A stretch of 64,000 nt of DNA from Trebonia sp963774945 (lineage in GTDB: Bacteria; Actinomycetota; Actinomycetes; Streptosporangiales; Streptosporangiaceae). A model generated the notes under the pieces. The model made no database searches. It was not told where the DNA came from and was given only the letters and a program-made list of their open reading frames with translations. A program made the translations under genes and the position numbers. Shown here one piece after another: positions 59,994-64,000 of the stretch (positions are counted from its first letter, which is position 1; every line of letters starts with the position of its first letter). The stretch lies in NCBI GenBank assembly GCA_963774945.1, contig CAVZHA010000005.1, forward strand, positions 648,739 through 712,738. Reading direction: 5' to 3'.

Positions 59994-61509
59994 ATGGGTA
60001 CGCGGCGCGAGATCACGGCGGCGGTGGTAGACCGTTATCGATCAGCGGGGCGGATGGATAAGGGGCGCATTCTCGACGAACTTTGCGCGGTGACGGGCTG
60101 GCATCGCAAGCATGCGGTTCGGGCGCTTGCCAGCCATGTCAGAATTTCGCCGGAGGCCCGGCGGCAGCGAAGTCCGACCTATGGCGCTACTATCAGGGAT
60201 GCTCTGGTGGCGCTGTGGGAAGCCTCAGATCGAATTTGCGGCAAGCGTCTCAAGGTTATGATTCCGACGTTGTTGCCTTCGCTGGAGCGGCATGGCCGGC
60301 TCAAGCTCGACCAGGCCGGTCGAGCGCTGGTGCTCGCCGTCAGTGCAGCCACGATTGACCGCCTGCTGGTCGAGACCAAAATCACTGCGGCTGGTGGTAA
60401 GCGGCGACGGGTTGGCTTTTATTCGGCGGTGCGGCGTGAAGTCCCGATCCGGACGTTCAACGACTGGCACGATCCGCCGCCGGGGTTCTGTGCGGTTGAC
60501 ATGGTGGCCCATGGCGTCACATCCGTGGCTGGCTCGTTTATCCAGACATTGACGATGGTCGATGTCGCCACTGGTTGGACCGAGTGCATGCCGTTGTTGA
60601 CGCGCGAGAGCGGGCTCGTTGTGCGGGCCATGGAGCGCGCACAGAACCTCTTCCCCTGGCTCCTTCGCGGCGCCGACTTCGACAATGACAGCGCGTTCAT
60701 GAACGATGTCGTCGTGCCCTGGTGTCGCGCGCAAAAGATCGAGGTGACGCGCTCGCGCGCCTACAAGAAGAATGATCAGGCTTTCGTCGAGCAGAAGAAC
60801 GGCGCGGTCGTCCGACGGCTTGTGGGATACGGTCGCTTCGATGGCGGCGAGACGGCGCGTGTGCTGGAACGTTTGTATGCTGCATCTCGACTGCACACCA
60901 ACTTCTTCCAGCCGTCCTTTAAGCTGAAGTACAAGCGACGCGAAGGCGCAAAAGTAATCAAGCGTTATCATGTTCCGGCCACGCCGCTATGAGCGCGCAC
61001 TAGCGCACCCGAAATTGAGCAAGGCCATCAAGCGGCGTCTTCGAGAGATTTATCGCACGCTCGATCCTGTGGCTCTGCTGGCTGAGATGAGGGACGCTCA
61101 GGCGGAGCTTGGCACGCGCGTCGGCGCCCGCGCGGGTAAGCTCGCGGCAGCAGCCAGCCTACCGACACCGACAATGAACGCAGCAGCGTTCGCGAAGAGG
61201 CTCGGCAATGATGTGCATTTGGGGGAGCAGCGCATCATCCATCGGCGCATGCACAAGCCTTATAAAAAGCGCGTCAGAATGCCATCGATTCTCGATCCGC
61301 ACCGCGCTGACATCGAGCGCTGGCTGGCGGCCGAGCCTCGTCTGACCGCGCTGGCAATCCTCGGTCGCCTCGCCGAGCACTCCCCCGAAAAGTTCGGGCC
61401 GCCACAGCACACCATCGCGCAGCGCTTGTTGCGATCGCTCAGACGAAATGCAGCCGAGGTGATCATCCCTCGCATGGCCCGGGGGTACGCCACCGGCCGC
61501 CACTTGTGA
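59994..61509 (+). mobile_element. DDE transposase with integrase core (ISNCY-like), one frameshift
   Basis: The ATG at 59994 reads MGTRREITAAVVDRYRSAGR, an HTH (KGRILDELCAVTGWHRKHAV) and an integrase catalytic core: FCAVDMVAHGVTSVAGSFIQ (first Asp), LRGADFDNDSAFMNDVVVPW (second Asp) and KKNDQAFVEQKNGAVVRRLV (Glu). A single indel near 60,988, at VPATP-YERALAH, separates this from the C-terminal 170 residues (KLSKAIKRRLREIYRTLDPV, LAEMRDAQAELGTRVGARAG). About 505 residues when joined. Family name is provisional. I could not find convincing terminal inverted repeats by eye. It appears to have cut an AraC-type gene on its right. Confidence 0.8.
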
Positions 61510-61548
61510 TCCCGGGACTGGGGGCGGCGCTGCGTGTGATGGGCACTC

Positions 61549-61802
61549 CGCGACGTGCGCGCCAGATGGAAACCCAGCCATTCGTCCTGTGCCTCTTCGG
61601 CAGCCAGTTCCAAGAGTTTGATCTGGGTTCGTACTTCCAGTCGGACGCTCGGATCTCGGGCCTCTTCGGACGTCAGTCCCACCTTGGAGAGAATGACCGC
61701 GGGGTCCTTACCCAACTCATCCAACCGAACACATGCCAGCCGCGCGATCCCGCCCGTGGCGCTTGGTATCGAATTGAAGCCGCTTGATCTTGCTACCCCC
61801 AT
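61549..61802 (-). pseudogene. AraC-family regulator, N-terminal fragment interrupted by the transposon
   Basis: From the ATG at 61802: MGVARSSGFNSIPSATGGIA, then CVRLDELGKDPAVILSKVGL, TSEEARDPSVRLEVRTQIKL and LELAAEEAQDEWLGFHLART, the arabinose-binding-like N-terminal domain (PF12625 type) of AraC regulators. Family sequence stops at FHLARTSR (about 61,549), which should therefore mark the right end of the transposase insertion. The DNA-binding C-terminal domain is not on either side in this window. Confidence 0.68.
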
Positions 61803-63276
61803 GGCGAAGAGGTCCCCGTGATCCGTTGCGTGGCTTCTGGCGGCCAAGAGCCAATTAATTGTGCCATCAAAGCGATTGTCTCAATCTTCTCAATTTACGG
61901 AGTAGAGCAACACCCCAAATGGATTCTGGGCCGCTTTGCCCTAGCCCGGTATTGACTTGCGTCAAACATGTTCAAGGCTGACCCGCTCGCTACAATAGCC
62001 ACAACGGTGACCAGCAGATCGCCAACCACTGCCAGCAGATGGCCGACCAATGCGGTGGGCCACCGCTTGGTGAGCAAGCTGACGATTGAAAGCGCACCGG
62101 AGTGCCCGTTGTCATTATCACCGCCAACGTTCCAAGTCGGGACCGTGGCGGTGATAGTGTCGGTGTCGCCGATGGTTGGCTTCGTTTACGCCTTCACCGT
62201 CCCGCCGTTTCCATCGTTACCAATGTGCCCGACGCCGGGACAGTTGCGCGTCGAGGGCTGTCCATATCGTCGATGCTGCTCGCCGTCTCGCGCGACTGGC
62301 GCTGAGAGCCACATGTGAATTACGCCAAACATTTGGTGTCGGCCGCCAAATGCAATTCGAGGGAGATTGCGCGCTTGCTCGCGGTCGATCGTCTGGGATA
62401 GGTGTGCCGCTCTCCTACGGCCAATAAGCGCTGTATCTGGCGTCAGCATGCTTCGATCGCCAGTCACATCACACAACCAAACAGCAGCCCAATGACCAAC
62501 CAGCAGCAGCAAGACAGCAATGAAGGTCACCGACGGGACTGCCACCAAAGCCAGCCGGACAACAGCCGGACGTGGGGGACGAAAACAACAGCCCCCAAGG
62601 ATGCGCCATGCAGCGGTTGGTGGGTTACCAGAGGAAGCGAGAAGGATTTGAGGTTTACGTTCCTGAACGTTGAACCCGTCACTTGCTGCCTTAATGCACG
62701 GCTATGATCGTTCGAAGCCCCCCGGCTTTGTCGAAACCATGCCTGCCCCCAGAGGCGGCGCGGGCACGCTCCAGCTGTTCTCGGTTCATCAGGTCAAGGT
62801 ATTGTCGGGATGGAGTGCGCTCAGGTATCCATTACTGAAACTTGTTTTTTCAGCCTGGAGCGATTTGCCAGCGAATTTACCCGACGCCTTCAGCGCGCCC
62901 GAGATGCTTATCGATCCCTCAACGACATCGTCGTTGATTGGAACGGCGTTTGCCGCTGGTCCGAAGTCCTCACCGTGCAAGCAGCATCCACGAATAGATC
63001 GAGGTGCTGGAGGATGCGCTGTTCGAAATGAGGCGCGGCCCAATCGCGATGCGCATCAACTGGGCGTTCGCTCAGCTGCTCCATGCCCTCCTCCCGCTCG
63101 TCCAGTTCGGCGGTTGATATGCCTTTCACGTAGACGTTGATCACCTTGCCGATTTCGGCCGCTCCGCCGCGAGTGATCCGGCGTCTCAAGTGCTAGAAAT
63201 CCCGAGCAGCCTGCCGAACATCTAGCTGCGGGGGGACACCGGTTTGAGGGATTTTTCGGACATCCTTGGACCTCCA
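61803..63276. other. 1.5-kb region without a confident gene
   Basis: Short open frames overlap on both strands with no family I recognise. The best candidates are a minus-strand peptide near 62,460-62,548 with one membrane segment (FIAVLLLLVGHWAAVWLCDV) and a minus-strand peptide at about 62,970-63,160 (VINVYVKGISTAELDEREEG, then RPVDAHRDWAAPHFEQRIL). Composition and broken frames suggest degraded genes. Confidence 0.35.
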
Positions 63277-63308
63277 AATAAAAATGGGCCGGCATTTCTG
63301 CCGGCCCA
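63277..63308 (-). terminator. Rho-independent terminator of the porin gene
   Basis: Stem TGGGCCGGCA (63285-63294) with TGCCGGCCCA (63299-63308), loop of four bases, followed on the minus strand by TTTTTATT (63277-63284). It starts 28 bases past the porin stop. Confidence 0.9.
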
Positions 63309-63335
63309 CTTTGCTGCAGTCTGAGCAGACAGAGA

Positions 63336-64000
63336 TCAGTATCTCGCGGCGATCGGTGCGCCGTAACCGCCGAAGCGATAGTTGATGCGCAAGGTGACCA
63401 TGTCCACGTCCTGGCTGATCCGATTGTTGAGAAAACCGACGAGACGCGGATCGGTAGCGGTGAACGAATTATTGGCGTGGCCCATGAACAGGTGGTCGTA
63501 TTCGATACCGGCAGACCAATTCGGTGCAAAGCCGTACTCCCAACCCACACCCACGGTCCCACCCCAGCGCGTCGCGCTTGCTGCGGCCAGTTCAGTGCCG
63601 GTGATGTTCTCAAGGATGCTGAAACGATTGCTCGTCACCGCCGCACCGCCCTTCACGTCAAGACACGGCGAGGATGGCGTTCCAACGTAGCCGATCTGGC
63701 CGGTGAAAAGGCCGATACCATCAGTTTTGGTGCGGGTGGAGAACAGTGGATTGAGGAGGCTGATGCGCTGGTTGCTGAGATCCGCCCAATCGCCCTGAGC
63801 CTCGAGGCCAAACACCCATCGGTTGGCCCGCCAACGATAGCCGATCTGGCCACCAACGAGGCCCCCGGACCGCTCGCGGCAGCCGTCACCGATCACCGTG
63901 CCTGCAACACCGACGAAATCCACACAGTCTGCGTTTGGCTGCAGCCGCCGTTGGCACCGATGTAAAAGCCGGTCCAGTCGTAGATCGGAGCCACCATGGG
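63336..64000 (-). CDS. Outer-membrane beta-barrel (porin-like) protein, runs off the right edge (one frameshift)
   Basis: The C-terminal ~195 residues read in one frame: GGLVGGQIGYRWRANRWVFG, EAQGDWADLSNQ, GQIGYVGTPSSPCLDVKGGA, GVGWEYGFAPNWSAGIEYDH and the final strand VTLRINYRFGGYGAPIAARY. Alternating hydrophobic residues and a terminal aromatic are typical of alphaproteobacterial Omp25/RopB-like barrels. Upstream, WTGFYIGANGG, the usual start of the mature barrel, is in another frame (indel near 63,925). The signal peptide lies beyond base 64,000. Confidence 0.85.
   Translation of the reverse strand, partial: HGGSDLRLDRLLHRCQRRLQPNADCVDFVGVAGTVIGDGCRERSGGLVGGQIGYRWRANRWVFGLEAQGDWADLSNQRISLLNPLFSTRTKTDGIGLFTGQIGYVGTPSSPCLDVKGGAAVTSNRFSILENITGTELAAASATRWGGTVGVGWEYGFAPNWSAGIEYDHLFMGHANNSFTATDPRLVGFLNNRISQDVDMVTLRINYRFGGYGAPIAARY

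Noticed and set aside
61968..62318. 116-residue plus-strand frame in the right-hand gene desert
   Set aside because: No domain, no ribosome-binding site, and overlapping open frames of equal quality on the other strand.

Overview
The window is not one genome. Three blocks with different gene content and composition are joined end to end. Bases 1 to about 35,640 are very GC-rich actinobacterial DNA (GTG starts, an EccC/FtsK-type secretion ATPase, a tig-clpP1-clpP2-clpX cluster, an HNH/DUF222 gene). Bases about 35,640 to 41,040 look acidobacterial (a TIGR03437-like tail of the Solibacter/Bryobacter type, then rpsR and rplI). Bases about 41,041 to 64,000 have visibly lower GC and look alphaproteobacterial, Bradyrhizobium-like (GSTs, an ABC_sub_bind protein, a giant kinase-ATPase-histidine kinase, a porin, many IS remnants). 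Both joins cut through reading frames, so the simplest reading is a metagenomic assembly chimera. Single-base indels break most genes, including essential ones (tig, clpP2, clpX, rplI). Most frameshifts are therefore probably sequencing errors and not pseudogenes.

Actinobacterial block: (1) 281-7500, a type VII-secretion-like operon: a three-module FtsK/SpoIIIE ATPase with an FHA-like N-terminus, a small helical protein, a 394-aa helical putative substrate and two accessory proteins. (2) 7535-9909, a hypothetical gene, a SnoaL-like protein and a divergent ECF sigma factor that carries its own SnoaL-like C-terminus. (3) 10136-23506, an L-arabinose regulon: secreted GH54 arabinofuranosidase with a ricin-type lectin, a sugar ABC transporter (binding protein, ATPase, permease), araB-araD-araA and a LacI-family repressor. 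Six copies of one palindrome (ATGTGACCGGTCACATT type) lie upstream of four of these units, so the regulon can be read directly from the DNA. An IS110-family element sits between the repressor and araBDA. (4) 23612-30616, a FUSC-type membrane protein with an in-frame 15-bp minisatellite, two paralogous lipoproteins on either side of an HNH/DUF222 gene, and a YvlD-family membrane protein. (5) 30711-35257, trigger factor and the ClpP1P2X protease cluster.

Acidobacterial block: a TIGR03437-like C-terminus, an exported HpcH/HpaI-type aldolase, an APC amino-acid permease, a SEC-C protein, and L9/S18 with the last residues of S6.

Alphaproteobacterial block: prpF and a prpB fragment cut at the join, two GSTs, a polysaccharide deacetylase, an old-yellow-enzyme gene that reads without a stop into a GST, a divergent LysR regulator, L-lactate/malate dehydrogenase, an MBL hydrolase and a cut enolase-superfamily fragment. 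After a second breakpoint near 50.8 kb come a GAF-sensor fragment, an ABC_sub_bind protein, an IS1182-like remnant, a ~1,840-aa kinase-like/AAA/GAF/PAS/histidine-kinase protein whose 3' end runs into an ISL3 remnant, a DDE transposase that cuts an AraC-type gene, and a porin running off the right edge.
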